Positions 52,093 to 61,381 of a DNA stretch of 64,000 nt are shown piece after piece. The stretch's first letter is position 1; the number at the start of each line of letters is the position of its first letter. The notes below the pieces were generated by a model that was not told where the DNA came from, did no database searches, and saw only the letters and a list, made by a program, of their open reading frames with translations. The position numbers were made by a program, and so were the translations under genes. The stretch spans positions 1 to 64,000 of the forward strand of contig NW_026014810.1 of NCBI RefSeq assembly GCF_020379485.1, read 5' to 3'. The stretch is from Brassica napus. Taxonomy: Eukaryota; Streptophyta; Magnoliopsida; Brassicales; Brassicaceae.

Positions 52093-55000
52093 TCAGCTCC
52101 TGGGAGTAAGATCAATGAGTCCAAGCCTGGATAGTATGGACTCCATTGTCTTTAATCTCGCTGCCTTAGTAAACACATCTGCAAGCTGGTCTTCACTTCT
52201 TGTATAACAAGGCAGTATCACTCCTAGGATAATCATCTGCCTCACCTTGTGGCAATCAACTTCTATATGCTTTGTCCTCTCATGAAAGACTGAGTTAGAA
52301 GCAATGTGAATAGCTGCTTGATTGTCACAGTGCATTGTCATAGGAGTACTCTGCTCAATCTCCAGATGCTTCAAGATACCCTTGATCCACACCAACTCGT
52401 TTGTCAGCTTCAACATAGCTCTACACTCAGCCTCTGCACTTGAACAGGAGATGACCTTCTGCTTCTTACTCTTCCAAGTAACCAGGTTCCCTCCAATGAA
52501 TGTACAATAGCCAGTAGTTGATCTCCTGTCCACTCTATCTTCTGTCCAATCAGCATCACAATAGCCCACCACTTCTGTACTGCCATTGCAACCCATCCAA
52601 ACTCCTTGTCCATGCGAGCCACTCAAATACCTCAGTATCCTATCAACCATCTTCCAGTGATGTACCTTTGGAGCCTGCATATGCTGGCTCACTTGATTCA
52701 CAGCAAAGCATATATCAGGTCTGGTGATAGTCAAGTAGATCAGCTTACCAACCATCCTCCTATACAGCTTAGCATCCTCAAACAACTGGTTCTCTTCAAC
52801 CTCCCCCTCATGCAAGACCTTATACCCTTCCTCAAGAGGTGTCTTAGCTATCTTTCCTCCAAGCACATCAGTCTCCTTCAGCATATCCATAGTGTACTTC
52901 CTTTGAGACATAAACAAACCCTCCTTGGATCTGCATATCTCAATCCCCAAAAAATACTTCATTTCTCCCAAGTCCTTAATATCAAACACAGACTTGAGAA
53001 ACTCTTTGGTGGCTTTAATCCCAGCCTTATCACTCCCTGTGATAATCAAATCATCCACATACACCAAAACCACTATGATCCCTGATGGTCCGACCAGTGT
53101 GAAGAGTGTATGATCTAGTTCAGACTTCCTGAACCCTCTCCCATTGAGAGTTGTACTAAGCTTTCTGTACCAAGCTCTAGGAGACTGCTTCAGCCCATAA
53201 ATAGCCTTCTTCAATCTCAAAACATTTCCTGGCTTCACTAGATGCTCAAGACCAGGAGGGGGAAGCATATATACCTCATCTTCTAGCTCACCTTGCAGGA
53301 AAGCATTCTTCACATCCATCTGCCACAAGTCCCACTCCAAGTTTGTTGCAATGGACAACACAATCTGAATGGTGTGTAGCTTGGCCACTGGTGCAAATGT
53401 ATCAATGTAATCCTCTCCATAGGTCTGTGTGAACCCTCTTGCTACCAGTCTAGTTTTCCTCTTATCAATCTGTCCATTAGGCAAGTATTTGATAGTAAAG
53501 ATCCATCTGGTAGATACTGCTCTCTTTCCTTTTGGTAGCTCACTCTCATACCATGTATCATTCTTAATCATAGCACCAGCTTCAGCTCCCACTGATTCTT
53601 TCCATTCCTTGTCTAACATAGCTTCTTCATAAGTCCTTGGTACATAACTCTCATCCAGACTAATCATGAACGCACAATGCTCTTCTGGAAACTCAGCAAA
53701 GGAACACACGGCTTGAGAAGGATGCTCCACAGCCTGGGCATTGTAGTACACTCTCGTGTTTACCCAGTTGGAAGCATCCCTCTTTATCCTTGTGCTCCTT
53801 CTTAATGGTTGAACCTGATCTTCAGTTTGTACCAGAATCTCATCTTGAACTTGTTCTTCTGAACCAGTAGACTCTCCTTGCTCATCTCCACTAGACTGAG
53901 CCACATTCTCTTGCTCATCTTCATTAGGCTGAGCCAAATTCTCTACTTCATGTGTCGCATCTTGATCATGATGACCTGAATCCTCTTGGTTCTGCTCCTG
54001 CTCACCTGATTCAGATCCATTCCCCCTCTCGTGATCAAGAGGGGTTGTTCTTTCAGCTTCTTCAGCCTGATTAGAAGGCTCTCTCCTTCCTGGTTCCTGA
54101 TCATGGGATAAACCTATCCCTAGCTTCTCCAACAGCACTCTCAGTGTTGTTGCCTTATTAGATGGAGCTTGAGATAAATCCTTCAGATCTTCCCACTTCT
54201 TTTCTTCATAATACCCTTTTGATTCAACAAACTTCACTTCTCTAGATACCAACACTCTCCTTGCATCAGGATCATAGCACTTGTACCCCTTCTGAGTTAC
54301 TGAATATCCAATGAACATTGCCTTAGTGCTCTTTGCATCCAGTTTGTTTCTCTGCTCTCCTGGAACCATGACATAACACACACACCCAAAGACTCTTAGG
54401 TGATCAATGTATGGCCTGCTCTTGTTCAATACTTCAAACGGAGACAGGTTCTTCAATATCTTGGTTGGTACCCTGTTGATGAGATAGCAAGCAGTCTGCA
54501 CAGCATCTCCCCAAAAACGTTTTGGGACATTTGCATGAAACATCATCGATCTAGCAACCTCCATCAAGTGCCTGTTCTTCCTCTCAGCTACACCATTCTG
54601 CTGTGGTGTATAAGGGCAGCTAGTCTGATGCACAATCCCATGCTTGGCTGGATGACTCTTGAAGGCATTGCTGATGTATTCACCTCCATTGTCTGATCTC
54701 AGTACCTTCACAGTAGCATTGTACTGATTAGTAACATGTGCTTGGAAGTTTATAAAAGCTTCTAACACCCTATCTTTAGATGGAAGCAATGTGAGCCAAG
54801 TATACTTTGACTTCTCATCAATGAATGTCACAAAGTATTTCTGGCTGTCCCTAGACACACATGGAGATGTCCACACATCAGAGTGAACCAAATCAAAACA
54901 ATGCTCATAAGTAGTTTCAGAAGTTGGGAACACAGTCCTACAATGCTTTCCTAATATGCAAGTCTCACACTCCAAGTGATTAAATGTCATATTAGGCATG

Positions 55001-56376
55001 ATCAATTCAATTGCACGAGCATGAGGATGTCCCAATCTAGCATGCCAAATCATACTATCACACCTTTCAGCATCACTACTCAAGCACACAGAATCAAAGG
55101 GTTTAGAATTCTTAGCCGTTTGAAGATGGTATAGCTGATTCTTGCTGTCTCCTCTGCCAATAACTCTTCCAGTCTTCAAGTCTTGAAACTCAACTTCATT
55201 TGGCCTGAATACTACTTGACAATCAAGATCAACTGTAGCTTTCTTCACAGATTTCAGATTTGAAGTGAACTGAGGTAGGTAGAAAGCAGCTGAGTTCTTC
55301 TCAAACAGCTTGAGGTTTCCCACTCCTTCTATTGGGATCCTGGTACCATTAGCTATCATGACACTCCCTGTTGCAGCTTTGACTTCACTTATCAGACTCC
55401 TATCACTGATCATATGATGGCTTGCTACAGAATCAATTATGATAGGTTTAGAGGCTGATGATAGAACCCCTTGCCTCTTGGTTGCAGCCAGAGCATACAC
55501 ATACTTAACAAACTCATCCCATTCCTTCTTTGTGATTGGATCATCCGCTCCTTTGGTCTCCTGCCCCCTCACAACCATTCTCTCTTCCACTGAGTTACCC
55601 ATGTAAGCTGAGTAAGAGCACTCTCCTCTAATTGTTTGCTGCATAAACTCCTTAATCCATCTCATCTTTAAGCTATTGCTTAGACCCCCAGACTGTCTAC
55701 TCCTCTTCTGATACAGTCCCTTAGCCCTCTTAGCTCTGAAAATTCTCCTCAATCTTCCTTTCTTACAGCTTGTACCATGCTTCATACACATTGGCTTCTT
55801 GTTCTTCTCCCACATATGGTGATCTTCACCTTTCTGAACAATCACACACTCACCATCTACATCAGATAGCTCATCTCCACTAAGTATACATCTGATTAGC
55901 TGATCATAAGTTGATTTCAGGCTCCCAAGAAGGCTAAAGACTCCATCTTGTTTCAGCCTTTCTTGAACACCCTCCGGATCTGATCTGTTTGATCTCAACT
56001 CATCCAACTCAGACCATAAACACTTCAGCTTTCCCACAAGCTGAATGAGCTCGTCCTTTCCTTGTTTCAGGTCCCCAATAGCTCTCTTGCCTTCATAGAC
56101 CTTCATCAGATTGGATCTACTCCCATGAGTTGTTTCAATCTCACACCTTGTACTGTCTTCTTGAACAGCTCTATCTTCATACCTCAGGCTCCTTGCCTGA
56201 CCTTCTTTTGTAGTCACTTCACTTAAAGGCTTCCCCTTTACATGACTACAACACAACACACAGCTCCCCACAGCTGTCTTCACCCATCTGGACCAAAACC
56301 CATCATTTTCTCCTTGAATATTCACTGGTTTACTAGATCCATGCTTCATATCCATACTGAGGTCGTTTGTTTCCAT
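52093..56376 (-). CDS. C9 gag-pol polyprotein (1427 aa, uninterrupted, atypical Gag)
   Basis: It starts at ATG 56376 (METNDLSMDMKHGSSKPVNI). Gag has UBN2-like remains (FWSRWVKTAVGS near 28; LMKVYEGKRAIGDLKQ; LKCLWSELDELRS), then a basic, Cys/His-containing stretch (CMKHGTSCKKGRLRRIFRAK) and no canonical CCHC knuckle. The protease is IIIDSVASHHMISD: D315 is kept but the conserved Gly is Val317. Integrase has WHARLGH, CETCILGKHC and D500-D562-E598. RT has YVDD at 1106-1109. RNase H has GYCDADW followed by TEDR (AGDR elsewhere) and SSAEAECRAM (EAEYRAM elsewhere). It ends LGLIDLTPRS. The frame is open, but a DSV protease may not process the polyprotein; family knowledge makes D-S/T-G nearly invariant. 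Confidence 0.93.
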   Translation of the reverse strand: METNDLSMDMKHGSSKPVNIQGENDGFWSRWVKTAVGSCVLCCSHVKGKPLSEVTTKEGQARSLRYEDRAVQEDSTRCEIETTHGSRSNLMKVYEGKRAIGDLKQGKDELIQLVGKLKCLWSELDELRSNRSDPEGVQERLKQDGVFSLLGSLKSTYDQLIRCILSGDELSDVDGECVIVQKGEDHHMWEKNKKPMCMKHGTSCKKGRLRRIFRAKRAKGLYQKRSRQSGGLSNSLKMRWIKEFMQQTIRGECSYSAYMGNSVEERMVVRGQETKGADDPITKKEWDEFVKYVYALAATKRQGVLSSASKPIIIDSVASHHMISDRSLISEVKAATGSVMIANGTRIPIEGVGNLKLFEKNSAAFYLPQFTSNLKSVKKATVDLDCQVVFRPNEVEFQDLKTGRVIGRGDSKNQLYHLQTAKNSKPFDSVCLSSDAERCDSMIWHARLGHPHARAIELIMPNMTFNHLECETCILGKHCRTVFPTSETTYEHCFDLVHSDVWTSPCVSRDSQKYFVTFIDEKSKYTWLTLLPSKDRVLEAFINFQAHVTNQYNATVKVLRSDNGGEYISNAFKSHPAKHGIVHQTSCPYTPQQNGVAERKNRHLMEVARSMMFHANVPKRFWGDAVQTACYLINRVPTKILKNLSPFEVLNKSRPYIDHLRVFGCVCYVMVPGEQRNKLDAKSTKAMFIGYSVTQKGYKCYDPDARRVLVSREVKFVESKGYYEEKKWEDLKDLSQAPSNKATTLRVLLEKLGIGLSHDQEPGRREPSNQAEEAERTTPLDHERGNGSESGEQEQNQEDSGHHDQDATHEVENLAQPNEDEQENVAQSSGDEQGESTGSEEQVQDEILVQTEDQVQPLRRSTRIKRDASNWVNTRVYYNAQAVEHPSQAVCSFAEFPEEHCAFMISLDESYVPRTYEEAMLDKEWKESVGAEAGAMIKNDTWYESELPKGKRAVSTRWIFTIKYLPNGQIDKRKTRLVARGFTQTYGEDYIDTFAPVAKLHTIQIVLSIATNLEWDLWQMDVKNAFLQGELEDEVYMLPPPGLEHLVKPGNVLRLKKAIYGLKQSPRAWYRKLSTTLNGRGFRKSELDHTLFTLVGPSGIIVVLVYVDDLIITGSDKAGIKATKEFLKSVFDIKDLGEMKYFLGIEICRSKEGLFMSQRKYTMDMLKETDVLGGKIAKTPLEEGYKVLHEGEVEENQLFEDAKLYRRMVGKLIYLTITRPDICFAVNQVSQHMQAPKVHHWKMVDRILRYLSGSHGQGVWMGCNGSTEVVGYCDADWTEDRVDRRSTTGYCTFIGGNLVTWKSKKQKVISCSSAEAECRAMLKLTNELVWIKGILKHLEIEQSTPMTMHCDNQAAIHIASNSVFHERTKHIEVDCHKVRQMIILGVILPCYTRSEDQLADVFTKAARLKTMESILSRLGLIDLTPRS

Positions 56377-56522
56377 CAGATAAACTCAAACAATCCCAGA
56401 GAATGAAGAATAGAGCTCAAAAACACAAAGAGCACTCAAGAACACCAAGAACAGCCCAAGAACACCAAGAACACAAACCCAGATTTTTAAAAGCAAGAAC
56501 AACACACTCCCACCCTTTTAGC

Positions 56523-56540
56523 AACCTGGCTCTGATACCA
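56523..56540 (-). promoter_or_regulatory. C9 primer-binding site
   Basis: Reverse complement of TGGTATCAGAGCCAGGTT, adjacent to the 5' LTR. The leader 56377-56522 has AAGAACAC-type repeats and no ORF. Confidence 0.93.
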
Positions 56541-57076
56541 TAAACACTTTTGTGTTTTAAAGTGTGTTTAAGAATGAATCTGACTGATTTGTGTAAGATT
56601 AAAGAGATTAAGAGATTAGAGAGAATAAAGGATAAGATAGAGACTCAAAACTCCATTAATTGATTTAATGTCTCAGATACAAGTTATATATGAAGAGATA
56701 AGACTAATACAAAGGGGATTTCGAAATGGGACTCAAAGCATGTGTAGTCAAAGCTAGCTGGCCATTCTGGTTTGAAATACTTGGCTGAGAGGCTTCACAT
56801 GCTTGGACAGGCTGTAAAGGTGTTTTTCCTTTCCAGCTATGACCAGACCTTATCCAAACACCTCCTCCCTTATCCAGACTCCTCTTGGGCGTGATTCTCT
56901 TTACCAAAGGGATCCAAGGTAACTTCCCAAGCCTTTAACTTAGTTACCACAGTAAAACTAAAGTTACTGTGGTAAATCTCTAAAGTTATTGACTGCCCCC
57001 AATACTCTTCCTCTATCAATGTATCCACTCTTTATCACCTCTTCTCAACATTTACTTCCTGATCTCCAACTTAACA
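56541..57076 (-). repeat. C9 5' LTR
   Basis: 536 bp, nearly identical to the 3' LTR. A TATATATGAAG stretch near 56687 may be the promoter TATA region (leftward transcription). Confidence 0.94.
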
Positions 57077-59524
57077 TTCTCTAGATACTAACACTCTGTT
57101 TGTGTTAGGATCATAGCACTTGTATCCTTTCTGACTTGATAAATATCCAATAAACATTGCCTTGGAGCTCCTAGCTTCAAGCTTGTTTCTTAATTCTCCC
57201 GGTACCATCACAAAACACAAACACCCAAAGATCTTCATATGTTCCAATGAGGGCTTGTACTGGTTCAATACCTCAAATGGTGATAACCCTTGCAGAATCA
57301 GAGTTGGTGTTCTGTTGATGAGATAGCAAGCTGTAGTGACCGCATCACTCCAGAACTTCTTAGGTACATCTGTTTGAAACATCATGGACCTGGCCACTTC
57401 CATCAGATGCCTATTCTTTCTCTCAGCCACTCCATTCTGTTGTGGAGTATAGGGACAACTTGTCTGATGTAGAATTCCATGCCGAGATAGGTGGAGCTTA
57501 AATGCTTGTCCCGTGTACTCTCCTCCATTATCTGACCTGAAAATCTTTATCTTTACATTATACTGATTAGTCACATAGGATTGAAAGTTCTTAAATGCAT
57601 CAAGTACCCTATCTTTGGTTGGAATTAAAGTTAACCAGGTGTATTTGGATTTTTCATCAATGAAAGTTACATAATACTTTTGATTGTCCCTAGATAAGCA
57701 AGGAGCAGTCCAAACATCAGAATGAATCAAATCAAAACATTTCTCATAAACTGTAGTCGATTTAGTAAAGACAGTCTTACAATGCTTGCCTAAAATATAA
57801 GCTTCACAATCATTATTCTCAAAGGAAACACCTGGCAACATCAGTTTTAAAGCCTTATTATGAGGGTGTCCTAATCTAGCATGCCACAATGCATTTTTAC
57901 TTAAACTAGAACTAGAAACAGAAGTAAACGAGCAGTTATAACTAGAAACAGGAGCAAGATCTTCAAGTAAATACAACTCTCCTTTAGTCACTCCCTTTCC
58001 AATCATCTTGCTGCTTTTAATATCCTGAAACTTTACATCATTAGGACTGAATATGACATTGTATTGCAAATCAGTAGCACATTTCTTAACAGATAACAAG
58101 TTTGAAGTAAATTCAGGCATATTAAAGGCTTTAGTTTCCTTATCAAACAGTTTAAGACTTCCTATTCCTCTAATAGGTATCTTATCTCCATTAGCTATCA
58201 TCACATTACCATTCATTGGTACAATGTTTTTAATCAAACTAGTGTCACTTATCATATGATGAGATGCACCAGAATCAACTACTAATGGCTTAATGGTATG
58301 TGAACTAGCAATATGAGCAAGGATACTAGATGGTTTGAATGCATGATCATTTCTAGCAAAACTAGCTGTTCTAGATTAATTTATCATCTCTATCACACTT
58401 TCATGCATCCTATCAGTTCTAGTTAGATTCTCATCATTCTCTATAGCCCTAGCACCAAAGGAATACCCAAAAATGTTACCATGCTCCTTGAAGAGCTTAA
58501 TGAGAGCATCCAGGTCGGATTTCCTTAGATACTCTTGATCATGGTTCCCACGGTTGCTTGGGGCTCCAGTGTAAGCTACAAGAGACTTCCCATCACCTGC
58601 TTCACGCCCATCTATCTCCTTCCCTTTGCTAGTACCCGCTCCACTTGCGCTTGCTCCATCTGAGACATTAGCCCTTGCCTCTCTGTCCTTCATGAACTTT
58701 GCCGGCTTGAGATGGGGATGGAGTTACCAGCATTGGCTCTTCTTGTGGCCATGCTTCTTGCAGTGATCACAGTTCCCATTAAACCTCCTCTCATCATACT
58801 TCCCATGTGCAGCCTTGTGTGCTTGTGGAGTTTCCCCTCCCTCCTCTTGAGTTGCTTGATTCACGAGAGATAGCTCTCCTTTCTTCCCAAACAACCCAAT
58901 AGAGCCTTGTTCCTTCTGAATCCTTGCGCACACTTCTTCAAGATCAGGTAGTGTGTCCTCTCTAAGCAAGTGTTGGATAAGACCATTGTAAGCCGGATTC
59001 ATGGTGAGGAGTAGCCCAAAGACCTTTTCTTGCTCTCTCCTTTTGTTGAGCTCATCTGCGTCTGTAGTGCTTGGCCTTAACATCTCCAGCTCGGACCAGA
59101 GTGTTCTGAACCTCCCTAGATGCTTGGTGAACTCCATATCCTCTTGTACCAAGTTGTTTATAGCCTGCTTCACCTTAAACACACGGCTCAGGTTTGACGT
59201 ATTCCCATACACCTTCTTCAAGGTATCCCACAGCTCTTTAGCAGATTCACAGTAGCTGTATGCATCTAGAATCGCCGGCTCAAGTGAAGCATGTAGCACT
59301 GACATCACCAACATGTCCTCCTGATGCCACTTCTCTTCCGCTTTGCTTGCGGCTTCTCCTTCAGTTTCTCCTTGGGTGATGAGCTTTGGAGCCTCTCCTG
59401 GCGTGATGTGCTTCCAAAGCCCTTTGCTTCCCACCGTGGTTCTCACCATCCGAGACCACACCAAGTAGTTGGTTCCCTTGAAGCAAACCGCTACCTTCAT
59501 GTTCATGTTCATACCACTCTCCAT
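57077..59524 (-). pseudogene. C8 gag-PR-IN, 5' portion
   Basis: It starts at ATG 59524 (MESGMNMNMKVAVCFKGTNYLVW). Gag UBN2-like domain and zinc knuckle CDHCKKHGHKKSQC are intact, then TGG-TAA ends the frame at 58724 where relatives read CW-ILHP. The frame resumes (58693-58376, LVAYTGAPSN...EYLRKSDLDALIK) and stops at a TAA for CAA after MIN. Protease SHHMISD and integrase follow in frame. The second zinc-finger cysteine pair reads CEAY instead of CEAC, losing a zinc ligand. SDVW, SDNGGEY and NGVAERKN are kept. The segment ends at VLVSRE, where C9 inserted. Two nonsense changes plus the Cys-to-Tyr change imply decay before or after C9 arrived. Confidence 0.9.
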
Positions 59525-59754
59525 GATGAACGATGACTTCTCTAGACTTTACAAACTGGATCTTGAGTTAGAAGACTTGTAAGAACACTCACTGCCTCGG
59601 TCTTCAACCTCACAGCTTCAACACACACTAAAAAACTAGTCTTTGAACTTGGATAATACCCAGAACCTCCCAAGAACGCAAGAACACCAACCAAACTCTT
59701 TAAAGCTTCGATCTTGAATCTTCAAAGAGTCTAACACGAACTCAGGTTCTCACT

Positions 59755-59772
59755 AACCTGGCTCTGATACCA
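59755..59772 (-). promoter_or_regulatory. C8 primer-binding site
   Basis: Reverse complement of TGGTATCAGAGCCAGGTT, next to the 5' LTR. The leader 59525-59754 shows no ORF. Confidence 0.93.
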
Positions 59773-60402
59773 TATTAGTTTTAGTAATGTTTAGAGTAAT
59801 CTGAGTATTTAGGAAAGATTAGAATAGATTTGGAGAAGATAAGAGTCTAAAATGAGATTAAGAGACTACTAAGAGATCATGGAGACTAAAGACTAAGAGA
59901 AAGACTCAAAATGACTTGCTTGATCTTATTAATGAGAGTGTTTACATATTTATAAGAAGAAAGCTTAGGGTTTCGTAAACAAGAGGATAAGATAAGCATG
60001 TGGAGTCAATGACCATTTCAAAATCATCCAATGATGTGAGCCGCGCGTGTGAGCCTTCCTTAGCTGGCTCATGCCTTTTGCTTTTGCTTTTCCAGCTGTG
60101 CCAGCCTGTCCAAGACTCCCTTATCCTTTCCAACGGTCTGATCCATCCCACAAAGGCTAAGGTAACTTCTCCTCTTTACTTAAGTAACTCGGATAACTTA
60201 TGGTAAGGTTTGGTTGAGCTTTGCCTGATCCCATCTTGTACGGACTGTCCGGCCATGTACGGCCATGTACGGCCTTGTACATGGCCGGACAAAGCCTTTG
60301 GGACTGGCTGATCCCAAAGCTCCCAAACCTTCCTATCCTTCCTCCTCTTCATTCTACTCAAACCTTATCTCCATTCTTCACTTAACACTCCTTATCTCAA
60401 CA
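59773..60402 (-). repeat. C8 5' LTR
   Basis: 630 bp, about 19 bp longer than the 3' LTR. The extra DNA lies in the GTAC cluster and creates a 14-bp inverted repeat: GTCCGGCCATGTAC at 60247-60260 and its complement at 60277-60290. GTAC boxes span 60236-60280. Confidence 0.92.
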
Positions 60403-60720
60403 ACATTAAGCAGAATTAGATTGAAACGAGTAACTAAGATTAGAAACAGGAGCAATGTCTTCAAGCATATAGAGATCTCCTTTGGTTACTCCTTTTCCAA
60501 TCAACTTATGACTCTCAATATCCTGAAACTTCACATCATTAGGACTAAAGATAACATTGCAATGTAAATCAGTAGTGCATTTCTTGACAGATAATAGATT
60601 AGATGTAAATTCAGGCATATAGAAAGTTTTAGACTCCTTATCAAATAGTTTCAGGTTTTCTATTCCTTTTATTGCTATCCTATCACCATTTGCAATCATA
60701 ACATGACCAGTAGTTGGTTC
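60403..60720 (-). pseudogene. C6 segment between protease and integrase
   Basis: It reads TGHVMIANGDRIAIKGIENL, KLFDKESKTFYMPEFTSNLL, SVKKCTTDLHCNVIFSPNDV and LIGKGVTKGDLYMLEDIAPV, then SNS followed by a break at the C8 insertion. This is the stretch just after the protease motif. C10 cuts it at 60720, so the protease active site lies beyond C10. Confidence 0.88.
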
Positions 60721-61287
60721 TGTTGAAATGAAGTCATGAGATAATGAGGCTAAGATAGAGTAAAGGAAAGGAAATGGGAGAGTTGGAGTCGACCCAAGCC
60801 GTACCATCCGTACTGACCGTACAGGCCGTACCGGTTAAAGTCACCCACACCTCGGCCAGATTGAAGTTACCATGATCAAGTAACTTAAGAGTGAAAGGAG
60901 AAGTTACTTGGGGTAACTACTGGCTCGTGTGACCGTTTGGAGAGGATAAGGAAGAGCTTAGCCAGGCTGTCAAGAGCTGGATAAGGCTAAAGGTGCTTTA
61001 TCACAAAGGAGAAGCTTATTGGAGAGTTTAAATTAAAGCAACTCCTTATCCCTTACAATAGTGACCATTTGCGAAACCCTTAACCTATTGTAGCCTCTCT
61101 ATATATTGTAGACACTCATGATTAATAAGATCAGATAGTTCTTGACACCAAAACACTCTCTTAGACTCAAAGGCTCTCAATCATGATCATACACTAAACT
61201 CTTAGCTAAACTCGTCCTAAATCACCTCTAGACTCTTTCTAATCTCTTTCTTTCCTTATACCAAACTCAGATTCTCTAAAACTTATA
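60721..61287 (+). repeat. C10 5' LTR
   Basis: 567 bp, TGTTGAAATGAAGTC...AACTTATA, with CCGTAC boxes at 60799-60834. It shares the GATAGAGTAAAGG form with the 3' LTR of C7, not with its 5' LTR. Confidence 0.94.
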
Positions 61288-61305
61288 TGGTATCAGAGCC
61301 AGGTT
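61288..61305 (+). promoter_or_regulatory. C10 primer-binding site
   Basis: TGGTATCAGAGCCAGGTT adjacent to the LTR, as in C7. Confidence 0.94.
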
Positions 61306-61381
61306 CATCATAATCTGGGTTTGAGTACTAGAACACTCAAGAACACATCAGCCGCTTAGCTTTCATCCGAGTGATTCTGAA

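Larger units (their letters stand above)
51416..57076 (-). mobile_element. C9: full-length copia element nested in C8
   Basis: TSD TTCTC (51411-51415 and 57077-57081). The LTRs are 535 and 536 bp and differ by eye at two places (CCAAAAGG versus CCAAAGGG; GCCCCAAT versus GCCCCCAAT), so this is a recent insertion and probably the youngest full element besides C7/C10. The ORF is uninterrupted. Confidence 0.95.
48537..60402 (-). mobile_element. C8: copia element in C6, itself split by C9
   Basis: Both ends have TSD ACATT (48532-48536 and 60403-60407), and both LTRs are present (611 and 630 bp). It is of the same family as C2. The coding region is divided by C9 at the LVSRE codons. The interval includes C9. 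Confidence 0.93.
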
